In this document: positions 36,802 through 45,632 of the stretch, piece by piece | Layout of the letters: every line of letters starts with the position of its first letter | Numbering within the stretch: the stretch's first letter is position 1 | Assembly: GCA_028281495.1 (NCBI GenBank) | Contig: JANQJU010000032.1 | Location: forward strand, 40,842 to 104,841 | Direction: 5' to 3' | Origin: SAR324 cluster bacterium | Lineage (GTDB): Bacteria > SAR324 > NAC60-12 | Length of the DNA: 64,000 nucleotides | Program-made: the position numbers and the translations under genes | Notes under the pieces: generated by a model | Told to the model about the DNA's origin: nothing | Database searches by the model: none | Seen by the model: the letters and a program-made list of their open reading frames with translations, nothing else

Positions 36802-37742
36802 AGCAGCGGGCCGAATTCCATCGCGGCAGAATTCTGTTCGACTTGAGCCACGGTTCGGAAACCAGGAATTGGCAGGGTATTCGGACTTGTCGCCCAGATC
36901 CAAGCCAAGGCACCTTGGGCCAAGCTCCGTCCATTGCTGGTCAGAATCTCCCGGATGGATTCCAATTTTTTCAACCAAACAGGGTTGGGTTTACCGTCTT
37001 TAAAAAACTCCATCCACGAGGGGCTTTCGTTCCCTCGGACATCTTGGCTGCCCATACTTGAGTTTTCCGTGTATTTCCCACTGAGCAGTCCCATGGCCAG
37101 AGGGCCTTTGTTGATTCCGGCTAGATTGTGTTTCTCGGCCATTTTGACAGAGTCCATTGCCGCGTCCAGCACATTGAGTTGAAACTGAACTGAGGTGCAA
37201 TGCGGACCTTGGGCAAAGAGCTCCGCTCGTTCAGGAAAGTCTGTACTCCAACCATAGAATCGTATCTTTCCTTGATCGACTAACGATTCCAAGGCATCAC
37301 GAACCGTTTCGGCCTCTTTCATATCATGGTCATTGAGATGGAACTGATACAAATCAATCACATCGATACCCAAGCGACGTAAGGAAGACTCACAAGCTTG
37401 TTGAATGTAGTCTGTGGAAGCATTGGATCCTGTGATGGCTTTGGCGGTTTCATCAAAGGTCAATCCGAACTTCGTGGCAATCACAACTGAATTGCGACGC
37501 CCTTTCAGGGCTTCACCGACCACACGCTCGCTGTGACCTGCTCCATACACATCGGCGGTATCGATAAATGTGATACCGCGCTCCAGACCACAATGGATGG
37601 CTCGAATGGATTCCTGATCATCGACTTCGCCCCATCCTACAGGCTTGTCATCCATGGTGAATGGACCACCGATGGCCCAACAACCCAAACCCATTGCACT
37701 GACTTCTATTCCAGACCGTCCTAATACTCTTTTTGCTGACAT
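36759..37742 (-). CDS. Aldo/keto reductase
   Basis: 327 aa from the ATG at 37742 (AGGAGCAAT directly upstream; an ATG at 37757 is less favoured). The AKR signatures include GLGCWAIGG at the N-terminus, FIDTADVYGAGHSERVVGEA with the catalytic Asp and Tyr, VIATKFG with the Lys, and YQFHLNDHD with the His. It is an NADPH-dependent carbonyl reductase of the YajO/Tas/auxin-induced type. It is divergent from a LysR gene 176 nt away, which is the likely regulator. Confidence 0.93.
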   Translation of the reverse strand: MSAKRVLGRSGIEVSAMGLGCWAIGGPFTMDDKPVGWGEVDDQESIRAIHCGLERGITFIDTADVYGAGHSERVVGEALKGRRNSVVIATKFGLTFDETAKAITGSNASTDYIQQACESSLRRLGIDVIDLYQFHLNDHDMKEAETVRDALESLVDQGKIRFYGWSTDFPERAELFAQGPHCTSVQFQLNVLDAAMDSVKMAEKHNLAGINKGPLAMGLLSGKYTENSSMGSQDVRGNESPSWMEFFKDGKPNPVWLKKLESIREILTSNGRSLAQGALAWIWATSPNTLPIPGFRTVAQVEQNSAAMEFGPLLPEQMKTIDQILNR

Positions 37743-37873
37743 ATTGCTCCTATTCACTGAAAGTTTTGAGTTGGTTTGATTTCGTGATTAAAAACGATTT
37801 TAGTGTAGATCATTGCACCTGAAACGATAATATACGATCTGAACAATTCACTTTTGCTTAGGAGCAATAATCA

Positions 37874-37919
37874 TGTTAACCGAGGAGTAGCAGTCTTGTT
37901 GACTGAGGAGTAGTAGTCA
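37874..37919. repeat. 23-bp tandem duplication of the LysR translation-start region
   Basis: Two adjacent 23-base units, each containing GAGGAGTAG, with the start of a third unit reaching into the LysR gene. The copy nearest the gene supplies its Shine-Dalgarno (GAGGAG, 8 nt before the ATG); the other is a duplicate, so two potential ribosome-binding sites stand in tandem. Confidence 0.8.
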
Positions 37920-38800
37920 TGTTGTGGGACGGAATTGAAGAATTTGTGGCGGTGGTCGAAGCGGGAACTTTCTCTCAGGGAGCACGAAATCTGGGGCTTT
38001 CCACGTCAATGGTCAGTCGCCAAATCGGGGCTTTAGAAGAGCGGCTCGGTGTGCAATTGCTAAAACGATCCACCCGTCAAATGAATTTGACTGAGGCGGG
38101 AGAGGTATACTACCGACGTTGTTCGGAGCTGGTGGGGGGGATGAAAGAAGCCAATGCAGGGCTAACGCAAGGTCAAAATGATCCGGGTGGTGTGATTCGA
38201 ATTACCGGAGCGGGCAACTTTGTGAAACAGCAGATCGTGCCGTTGGTGGTGAAGTTCATGCAGCAGTATCCTCGGGTGAGCATCGAAATAGATTTCAGTC
38301 CGGGTAATGTGGATTTAATCCAAAGCAACTTCGATCTTGCGATTCGCTATGGAGGACTGAAAGACAGTTCCTTGATTGCCCGGAAACTCGTAAAACGGGT
38401 TTTACGGATCTGTGGGAGTCCGGACTATTTACGTCAACAGGGCATTCCTCAAACACCAGCAGATCTCAAAAATCACAACTGCCTGATAGGCAACACCCTC
38501 CATTGGCGGCTGCAATTTTCGGATGGCCCTCGTGATATTCCCGTCCAAGGAAACTGGAAGTGCAATAGTGGAACCGCTCTCATCGAAGCGGCGATCCAAG
38601 GTCTTGGATTGGTCTATTTGCCGGAGTACTACGTGAATCCAAAATTGGAGTCGGGCCAGCTTCAGTCGGTCCTAAACGACTATGCTGCGCAAGACCGAGG
38701 GACTTGGCTGGTGTATCCCAACCGTCAATTCCTCCCGACTCGCGTGGAACTCTTGATCACATTCTTGCTCGACCATTTTCGGGATCGCCCGCAACTTTAA
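37919..38800 (+). CDS. LysR-family transcriptional regulator
   Basis: 293 aa. The winged helix is near residues 6-60 (FVAVVEAGTFSQGARNLGLS, then MVSRQIGALEERLGVQLLKR), and the effector domain begins GVIRITGAGNFVKQQIVPL. It is one of three LysR genes in the window and belongs to the same AaeR/DsdC-like subgroup. It is divergent from the aldo/keto reductase gene, its probable target. The 160-base gap between them holds three ACGAT motifs (37790-37845) but no decisive operator. Confidence 0.92.
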   Translation: MLWDGIEEFVAVVEAGTFSQGARNLGLSTSMVSRQIGALEERLGVQLLKRSTRQMNLTEAGEVYYRRCSELVGGMKEANAGLTQGQNDPGGVIRITGAGNFVKQQIVPLVVKFMQQYPRVSIEIDFSPGNVDLIQSNFDLAIRYGGLKDSSLIARKLVKRVLRICGSPDYLRQQGIPQTPADLKNHNCLIGNTLHWRLQFSDGPRDIPVQGNWKCNSGTALIEAAIQGLGLVYLPEYYVNPKLESGQLQSVLNDYAAQDRGTWLVYPNRQFLPTRVELLITFLLDHFRDRPQL

Positions 38801-38821
38801 TTTTTTTTATGAGTCCTCCTG

Positions 38822-41800
38822 CTACCAACTCAACTCGCGGAAAACGCTTCGCTCTTCCTCTTTTCGTTGCCAATTTTTCGGATTCAAGGTGGCTCGAATT
38901 TTAGTTACCAACGTTTTGAACATTTCCTGCACAACGTGCGGGTGTTCCCCAAGAACACGAAATAAATCTTCCTGTCGAATTTGTAACAACAAGCTACTCG
39001 TTTTCGTGATTGCGGTTGTCTCATAAGGTTTGAACGCAAGGATCGAGTACCCGCCTAACAAGTCACCTCTAGAAAAATGCACATACGAGTTTTCTTGGTT
39101 CGAGGCTTGTACTGTTCCACTCAAAATAATGTAACAAGCATCACAATAAGCATTGGCTTCAAAGATGACTTCCTTGGGGGCATAGTCCACTTCTTCTGAC
39201 GTAAGGACAATGTGAGCCAGTGCTTCATCATCAACCTCTTGGAAGAGTTCGATGTTCTTCAGGAGCAATACTTTTTCAAGGGTGTAGGTTCTGATCTTGC
39301 CCTCCAGAAGCGATTGGGCAAACCGTCGTACATGATAGTCGGGATCGTTCTCTGCGACGTGAAGTGCAATGGTTTGGAAGCGGTTTGGCAGCAAGTACCG
39401 CAGTCCCTCTAAAGCCATTTCTCTCACCAAATATTCTTCACTTTGTTTCATCACCGATTCAATCAGGTCAACCAACTGGTCAATTTTCACCCCTTCGCTT
39501 TCCAAAAATCGAATCCCGATTTGAGTGTCTTTGAGCGATATCACAAAGGTGATGATGGTATGAATCGCGACCACTTTTACCCAATGGCTCGATTGATTTT
39601 GTGGATGCAACAATTCTTCGAGATGCTGAGTAAAGGTCAATTCTGACCAAGTGTATTGGGAGGCCACTTGGGTGAGCTTTTCATCATCAGGGACGTTGTC
39701 TAATAGGGGAATCACTTTTCTTTTAAGTTTTTTGGGAAGCCAGTTGTCCAGCAACTCCAAACCTTCTGCCATTTCATTTGTCAAACGCTTCTCAAAAATT
39801 GGATATAGATTGAGAATGACTTCATTGGGTTTTTGCAAATACAGCAAATAAAACAGAAGCTGCAAACATTGCTGGGTGTCTTTATGCAAAGCATGTTTGA
39901 GACGCCCAATATAAAACGTTTTTTCCAACCGATTCGCCCGATAAATGGTTTCGTAGTAATACCGGCACACGATGCCTATCAATGTGTCCAATTGAGAAAC
40001 CGAAAGTCGTTTTGTTCCTGGAGAATTGTTTTTAACAAGCTCTTGGCAAATACAATGCAATATTCCGATATTGTGTTCTTGTGACAATTGATCCATCAAA
40101 ATAGATTGTGCGCGAACGGATCCAATGCCACCTAAAGTTTTGAAGATGCCTTTTTTCCATTTAACGTGATGGGTTGCTTGTTGACGGAGCGTTTCTTCTA
40201 AAGGAGGAATCACGTCTTCACCAATCGCAATTAGTGCTTCTATTGACCAAGGTTGAGTCTTTAAAGATTTGAGATGTGAAATGATCGGATCGATCAGTTT
40301 AGGATGCCTAATTTTGCCACCTGTCTTTAATGCAAGTCGCTTTACGGAAAGATGAGGATCATTCAGTAGATCAGAGATCGGTTGGTATAGATTAGGAATC
40401 GCTAGCTCGTATAGAATTTCAGCGGCAAAGATTCGGTCTGCTTCGGCTTCGCTGTCTAAAAATCGTTTCAATGCCGCAGGATAGTCAAAAATTCCCTGAA
40501 TTCCTCCGTATCGGTAAATGCTCGTAATTGCCACGGCTCGAATGGCAGGTTGCGGATGGTCCAAATACGGGCGAATTTCAGGAAGAGCCTCTTCTTCTTT
40601 GATAGCACAATACGCTTCGATGGAGGCTCCACGTATTGGTAGGGACGGTTCCTGTTGAGCCACTTCCCACAGTCGGTCGGCCAATCTTGAGTTCCCGTGC
40701 TGAGACAACGCTTCCAAAACATGCAAGCACACTCTTTCTGATGAATTTTCCAAAAGAAAAATCAGTTTGTCTTGGAATTTCTTTTTAAATGAAGAGGCCA
40801 GCTTTTGATGGCTCAGCATCGAAATGGCGTAGATCACATGTTTCTCATCCGAGGAATCTAAAGCTTTAAAGATTGCTTTGAGGGCATGCGATTCATGAAT
40901 GAATAATTCCTCAAAATCCGTCTTAATGAGGTTTTTTTGAAACAATAAGGCGAGTTGTCGTGGATAAAGTTTTACAATGACATAGTGGCTGAACACCCAC
41001 AGGGCGAGGATGCCTATAAGCACATAGCTGACCACTGTAAATGACGTCATAACAAAGAGCAGCAGACTGACGCTAACCGTGACGCTCGATGCAATCACTC
41101 CATAGATATAAGCTTTGGCACCGGATCTTTTATCAGAAGGAATGGGCTGAAAGGTCGTCTGCATCGAATTGGTATAGTAACAAATGGTACCCACATTCGT
41201 TGCGTAGATTGCGATCAAGATCCAAACCATATTGTCGGCACTCAAGAAAGTGGTTCCTATCATCATAACTAAAATCAAAATCGGGCCAATGTATAGCCCG
41301 CCACCCACGCCAAACCATCTCATCATATATTTATTCAAGACCATATGCCCTGCGATATTCATGACGCTGACTAAAGTGAAAATCATACTCAATGTTTGAG
41401 CAATCGCTTCAGAACTAGACAGTTGCTCAACTGAACTCAAGTAAAGGAAATCGATCATGTAATAGGATGCAAAATGACAACAAACCGATAAGTTCAGAAA
41501 TTGTATATATTTGTTGCTTAAAATGGTTTTGAGATTTACGGGTTGATCTGAGGTACTTTTCGATTTTTCAGCCTGTTTGGGAGAAGCTTTGGAAACAATA
41601 CTGGTTGTGTTCAGCAGGCGGGAATATAGAAAAATTTGCGTGGCAAATAACAGGCCTGAAATCAAAAGAATGAGTTGGAAATTCAACACCCAAAGCATGA
41701 CTGGCATGAGGATTCCCGCGATGATTCGTCCGACAAAATAGCCACTCGAAATGAAACCATACACACGTTTGGTCTGTCGAATATCAAAGATATCAGAAAG

Positions 41801-42205
41801 CAATGGCCATAAGATTGTATAGTGCACGGTGAGTTGGGTGATGGATGCCAACACCAACACGGCCAAATAAAAGCCTTCATGGATTTCGGTGGTGATCACG
41901 AATAAAATTCCACTTGCCGTCAAAAGGAAGGCCATCAGCGCAAGAATCGAAAAGATACTCAAACGTCGGCCTATTTTTTTTTCAGCAATGAGGTAATACT
42001 TGGATAGAAAGATGCTAAAAAAATTGGCTACTATGTAAATAATTGGAACGTTGGTTGCGTCGAACTTTTCTAAATAAAGCGTCGTTATTGAGATGTAGAA
42101 TACAGTTGCAAAGAACTGTTGAGTTAATAAGATAAAATAACTCAGCCAAGTTTTTTGACTCTCGTTTTGTCGGATACTCAACAACGCATTGATTTTTTGA
42201 ATCAA
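38822..42205 (-). CDS. Multi-spanning transporter-like domain fused to HEAT repeats and a cyclic-nucleotide-type domain
   Basis: 1127 aa from a TTG at 42205; the next internal Met is far inside the first domain. Residues ~1-430 form about 12 hydrophobic segments and resemble MFS/ATP-ADP-translocase (Npt)-type transporters. Residues ~460-960 are HEAT-like helical repeats (PSLPIRGASIEAYCAIKEEE, then HPQPAIRAVAITSIYRYGG). Residues ~990-1110 are a cNMP-binding-like beta roll (IFEANAYCDACYIILSGTVQ, then SRGDLLGGYSIL). The phosphate-binding cassette lacks the usual GE...R residues, so it may not bind cAMP. Similar architectures occur in Leptospira and deltaproteobacteria. It lies 166 nt downstream of the histidine kinase gene on the same strand. 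Confidence 0.82.
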   Translation of the reverse strand: MIQKINALLSIRQNESQKTWLSYFILLTQQFFATVFYISITTLYLEKFDATNVPIIYIVANFFSIFLSKYYLIAEKKIGRRLSIFSILALMAFLLTASGILFVITTEIHEGFYLAVLVLASITQLTVHYTILWPLLSDIFDIRQTKRVYGFISSGYFVGRIIAGILMPVMLWVLNFQLILLISGLLFATQIFLYSRLLNTTSIVSKASPKQAEKSKSTSDQPVNLKTILSNKYIQFLNLSVCCHFASYYMIDFLYLSSVEQLSSSEAIAQTLSMIFTLVSVMNIAGHMVLNKYMMRWFGVGGGLYIGPILILVMMIGTTFLSADNMVWILIAIYATNVGTICYYTNSMQTTFQPIPSDKRSGAKAYIYGVIASSVTVSVSLLLFVMTSFTVVSYVLIGILALWVFSHYVIVKLYPRQLALLFQKNLIKTDFEELFIHESHALKAIFKALDSSDEKHVIYAISMLSHQKLASSFKKKFQDKLIFLLENSSERVCLHVLEALSQHGNSRLADRLWEVAQQEPSLPIRGASIEAYCAIKEEEALPEIRPYLDHPQPAIRAVAITSIYRYGGIQGIFDYPAALKRFLDSEAEADRIFAAEILYELAIPNLYQPISDLLNDPHLSVKRLALKTGGKIRHPKLIDPIISHLKSLKTQPWSIEALIAIGEDVIPPLEETLRQQATHHVKWKKGIFKTLGGIGSVRAQSILMDQLSQEHNIGILHCICQELVKNNSPGTKRLSVSQLDTLIGIVCRYYYETIYRANRLEKTFYIGRLKHALHKDTQQCLQLLFYLLYLQKPNEVILNLYPIFEKRLTNEMAEGLELLDNWLPKKLKRKVIPLLDNVPDDEKLTQVASQYTWSELTFTQHLEELLHPQNQSSHWVKVVAIHTIITFVISLKDTQIGIRFLESEGVKIDQLVDLIESVMKQSEEYLVREMALEGLRYLLPNRFQTIALHVAENDPDYHVRRFAQSLLEGKIRTYTLEKVLLLKNIELFQEVDDEALAHIVLTSEEVDYAPKEVIFEANAYCDACYIILSGTVQASNQENSYVHFSRGDLLGGYSILAFKPYETTAITKTSSLLLQIRQEDLFRVLGEHPHVVQEMFKTLVTKIRATLNPKNWQRKEEERSVFRELSW

Positions 42206-42371
42206 AATATTACCCGTTAGATCATGTTATAAATTAACACCCTTGTTGTGAAATTATAGGGCAATGCGAAGAATAACGTTTCAAAACCAATTCTCTCACA
42301 GGCAGGTTCATTCTGATCGTATAATCAACGCTCTTTGATGTCGAGGCGGTTTCCTTAAAATCGACGGATTG

Positions 42372-44831
42372 TTAAGAATCACTTTTCAGGTAGCGAGACA
42401 AGAGCGGAAGCAAATGTTTAAGGTCAAGCGGTTTGGTCAGATAGTGATTGAATCCTTGTTGAATGGCTTTTTCTTGTTGTTCAGTGAAGGCATCGGCCGA
42501 CAAGGCGATGATGGGCAAATTGCGGTAAGCGGGATTTTGTCGAATGAGGGTGGTTGCGGCAATCCCGTCCATCACGGGCATGTGCAAATCCATCAATACC
42601 AAATTGGGACGGAGTGCCACAATCTTTTCCAGGCCTTCTTGGCCATTGTTGGCAATTTCCAGGGAAAGACCGATTTCTCGAAACGTTGCTTTCGCGACGG
42701 TTTGATTGATGAGATTGTCTTCTACCAACAAGATGACATTTTCAGAGGAAAAACGATAATTCGCTATTTCGTTCTGGTTAGCGGAAGGCATAGGGGAGCC
42801 TTCAATCAAAGGGAGCTTAACAAAAAAAGAAGTCCCCTTATCGACCTCGCTTTCCAGCCAAATTTCGCCTTTGAGCAAGCGAACCATTTCTTTCGTGATG
42901 GCAAGTCCGAGTCCAGTCCCTCCAAATTGGCGAGTGGCAGTTTTGTCGCCTTGTTCGAACGCTTCAAAAACAGCGGAGTGTCGGTCTTTTTCGATTCCAA
43001 TACCTTCGTCGATCACTTGAAACAGAAGGTGATTGTCGGCTTTACCAATTTTCAGCTTCACACTGCCTTTAGCCGTGAATTTGATCGCGTTTGCTGTGAG
43101 GTTCATCAGTATTTGATTGATTTTGGTGTGATCGGAACGAATGATTTTTGGCAACGCAGGGTCGTATTCGTAACTAAATTGCAGCGCTTTCCTTTCCGCT
43201 TCGGTTTGGTGGATATGGTAGATGCCTTGGACCAATTGACCGAGATTCACGTCTTCTTCTGAGACGGACATCTTGCCTGCTTCGATCTTGGAGAGATCCA
43301 AAATATTGTTGATCAGTTCGGTAAGGTGTTCCCCACTGATTTTGATATGTTCTAAGTACTGAGACGAGGTTTCAGGGAATTGGTAGATTTCGGAGTGTTT
43401 CAACAAGATTTGACTGAAACCCAGAATGGCATTGAGGGGGGTACGGATTTCATGACTCATATTCGCGAGAAATGCGGACTTGGCTTCGTTGGCTGCTTCT
43501 GCGGAGGCCTTGGCTTCTTTCAATTGTTTTTCATACTCTTTGCGTTCTGAAATATCCTGAATATTGGCAACGCGAAATAGGATCTTTCCCATTTCGTCTT
43601 TAATAGCCGATACATCCACCAATACAGGAACCACCGATCCATCTTTACGAACTTGCTTGGATTCAAAAATCAAATGTCCTTTTTGATGGACTTGTTTCAT
43701 GTGTTGCGTCAATTCCGCCCGAACTTCGGGTGCGTAAATTTCTGAAAGGTGTTTTCCCTGCAATTCCTCCATCGTATATCCCATCATTTTGGCATATGTG
43801 GGATTGCTCAAGCCCACATACGAAGTATCGCCTTGGCTGAGCAACACACCCCAGCCAGAGTACTGAAAAATACGCTCCCACTTTTTGATTTGCTCCTCGG
43901 AAACTTTTTGTTTGGTCAAATCTCGGCAAATTGCTGAAGTTCCGATGAGCCGCTCCTGCGCATCGCGGATCGGGGAGACCGACAATAGAATATCCACCAA
44001 CGATCCGTCTTTTCGAAGACGTTTGGTTTCAAAAGCCTCGGTGGCTTCTCCTTGCAAAATGTGTTGGAATACCTTTTCCGATTCGCGTTTTCCACTAGGC
44101 GGCCAAAGGAGACTAATGTGTTTTCCAACAATTTCCTCTTGAGAATACTGAAACAGTTTTTCAGCGCTGGAGTTCCAGGAAGTGATCAAACCAGCCGGGC
44201 TCACTCCCATGATGGCTTCATCCGAAAATTCCACGATGGATGCCAAAAATGCCGACTTCTTTTCTGCTTTTTTTCGTTCCTCATCCACGGTCAACAACGA
44301 GAACACGAGTCCCACATGGAGTGAATAAATAGTGGCCAATGGCGAGATTTTGTTGCGGTCTTGTTGTGGAATATTTTTCGTGACAAAAAGCAAAACACCT
44401 AATTGACGATCTCGGTGTTTAAATGGGATGGAAAACAGCAACGGTGGGGAATCTTGGAAAAGCCATTTGCAAAAGGCATCAGCTTGGGGAGGGGCAACGG
44501 TCGTTGGAAACCATTGGGGAATCTTGGTGTAAAACATCGATGACAACAAATCGTCGGCTTGGGAAACCTCATCAAAATTGGATTCTTGGTATTCGCCTGC
44601 TTCGAGCTGCCCGACAACATGGATCTGTCTGTCTTCTCCATACAACACGACACACATCCTCTGTGCAGGAACCACCCATCTTGAATTCTTGCACACTTTC
44701 TTCCAGAAGGCGGAAAGGTCTTCTTGATCCGAAAAATCAAGAATAGCGTCATAAACCAAACCAAAACTTATGCCGTCCACTGCAATATCATTGCGGTTCG
44801 CTTGTGGAGTATTTGAAAAAACACTTGGCAT
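42372..44831 (-). CDS. Hybrid sensor histidine kinase (GAF-like, PAS-PAS, HisKA-HATPase, receiver)
   Basis: 819 aa from the ATG at 44831 (AAAGGG upstream); a GTG at 44840 is possible. There is no membrane segment. Residues ~20-190 form a GAF-like input region, then two PAS domains follow (FSDEAIMGVSPAGLITSWN and IFQYSGWGVLLSQGD starts). The phospho-acceptor is H460 in MSHEIRTPLN; the ATPase has NLTANAIKF, DEGIGI and FGGTGLGLAI. The C-terminal receiver has VEDNLINQTV and phospho-acceptor D748 in MDLHMPVMDG. No cognate response regulator is next to it. It starts 12 nt after the AhpD-like gene, so the two share a transcript. Confidence 0.95.
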   Translation of the reverse strand: MPSVFSNTPQANRNDIAVDGISFGLVYDAILDFSDQEDLSAFWKKVCKNSRWVVPAQRMCVVLYGEDRQIHVVGQLEAGEYQESNFDEVSQADDLLSSMFYTKIPQWFPTTVAPPQADAFCKWLFQDSPPLLFSIPFKHRDRQLGVLLFVTKNIPQQDRNKISPLATIYSLHVGLVFSLLTVDEERKKAEKKSAFLASIVEFSDEAIMGVSPAGLITSWNSSAEKLFQYSQEEIVGKHISLLWPPSGKRESEKVFQHILQGEATEAFETKRLRKDGSLVDILLSVSPIRDAQERLIGTSAICRDLTKQKVSEEQIKKWERIFQYSGWGVLLSQGDTSYVGLSNPTYAKMMGYTMEELQGKHLSEIYAPEVRAELTQHMKQVHQKGHLIFESKQVRKDGSVVPVLVDVSAIKDEMGKILFRVANIQDISERKEYEKQLKEAKASAEAANEAKSAFLANMSHEIRTPLNAILGFSQILLKHSEIYQFPETSSQYLEHIKISGEHLTELINNILDLSKIEAGKMSVSEEDVNLGQLVQGIYHIHQTEAERKALQFSYEYDPALPKIIRSDHTKINQILMNLTANAIKFTAKGSVKLKIGKADNHLLFQVIDEGIGIEKDRHSAVFEAFEQGDKTATRQFGGTGLGLAITKEMVRLLKGEIWLESEVDKGTSFFVKLPLIEGSPMPSANQNEIANYRFSSENVILLVEDNLINQTVAKATFREIGLSLEIANNGQEGLEKIVALRPNLVLMDLHMPVMDGIAATTLIRQNPAYRNLPIIALSADAFTEQQEKAIQQGFNHYLTKPLDLKHLLPLLSRYLKSDS

Positions 44832-44843
44832 GGCGTTCACCCT

Positions 44844-45380
44844 TTAATCGGTTTCGATACCGCTTGCGTCTGCCCAGGTGTTGATGAAGTTGGTGAAGGC
44901 AGCCATCATAATGACTTCCATGATTTCCTTCTGACTCATACCGTTATTTTTCAACTCTTGGTAGTCTTCCTTGTCGAGTCCATTGGGGTCCTTGGCGGCT
45001 TTTATTGCAAATTTGAGCACTTCTCGATGCTGCAATGGGAGTTGTCTTAAATCAGGATCCAGCACACAGCTCTCAATGATCTCTTTCGAGACGCCCAAGG
45101 CTTCCAAGGCCCCGGTATGCGTTTTGGTGCAATAGCGACAGTTATTGTTTTTAGAGATCGTCAAAGCGATCATCTGCTTTAATGTGGGGGGCAATTCCCC
45201 GCCGATTAAAATGCGTTTGGTCAGCAGCCAGGTGGATTCCAAAATATCAGGGCGAATGGCTTGAGAAGCAAACCAGTTGATTGGGCTATCCGCTCCAAAC
45301 CCGTTTTGCAGAATGTCATTGTACAACTCAATGAGTTCTGAGCTATGAGAAGGGTCTTGAATCGATTCAAATTGAGCCAT
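44844..45380 (-). CDS. AhpD/carboxymuconolactone-decarboxylase-like peroxidase
   Basis: 178 aa all-helical protein with the AhpD-type active site C81-x-x-C84 and H87 (NCRYCTKTH). It belongs to the uncharacterised peroxidase-related branch of the CMD family. It would reduce peroxides or act as a thiol redox partner. AAAGGAAAAA precedes the ATG. It is the first gene of a unit with the hybrid histidine kinase, suggesting a redox link to that sensor (inference). Confidence 0.9.
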   Translation of the reverse strand: MAQFESIQDPSHSSELIELYNDILQNGFGADSPINWFASQAIRPDILESTWLLTKRILIGGELPPTLKQMIALTISKNNNCRYCTKTHTGALEALGVSKEIIESCVLDPDLRQLPLQHREVLKFAIKAAKDPNGLDKEDYQELKNNGMSQKEIMEVIMMAAFTNFINTWADASGIETD

Positions 45381-45632
45381 TTTTTCCTTTTCTTGAAATA
45401 CCGAACTTCATGAGGTTGGATCCATCTTGCGAATCGGGGACTCTCTAGATTCTGATGATAGATGGCAGCGAGTTGCAACACGTAGAAACACGAGAAAATT
45501 TTCATAGCCATTAAAATAGATTTTCCTCAATCAGGTCTCAAACACCAGTTTTCTTACAAAATAAATTTGATGTTTTTTACAAAACCGCTAGGCCCTATCA
45601 AAAAGATGTTGTAGGAACTTAATGGTGAGTTT

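Noticed and set aside
42369..43262. 297-codon plus-strand frame opposite the histidine kinase
   Set aside because: It is a mirror frame of the conserved HisKA-HATPase-receiver region; the minus-strand product has all family motifs.
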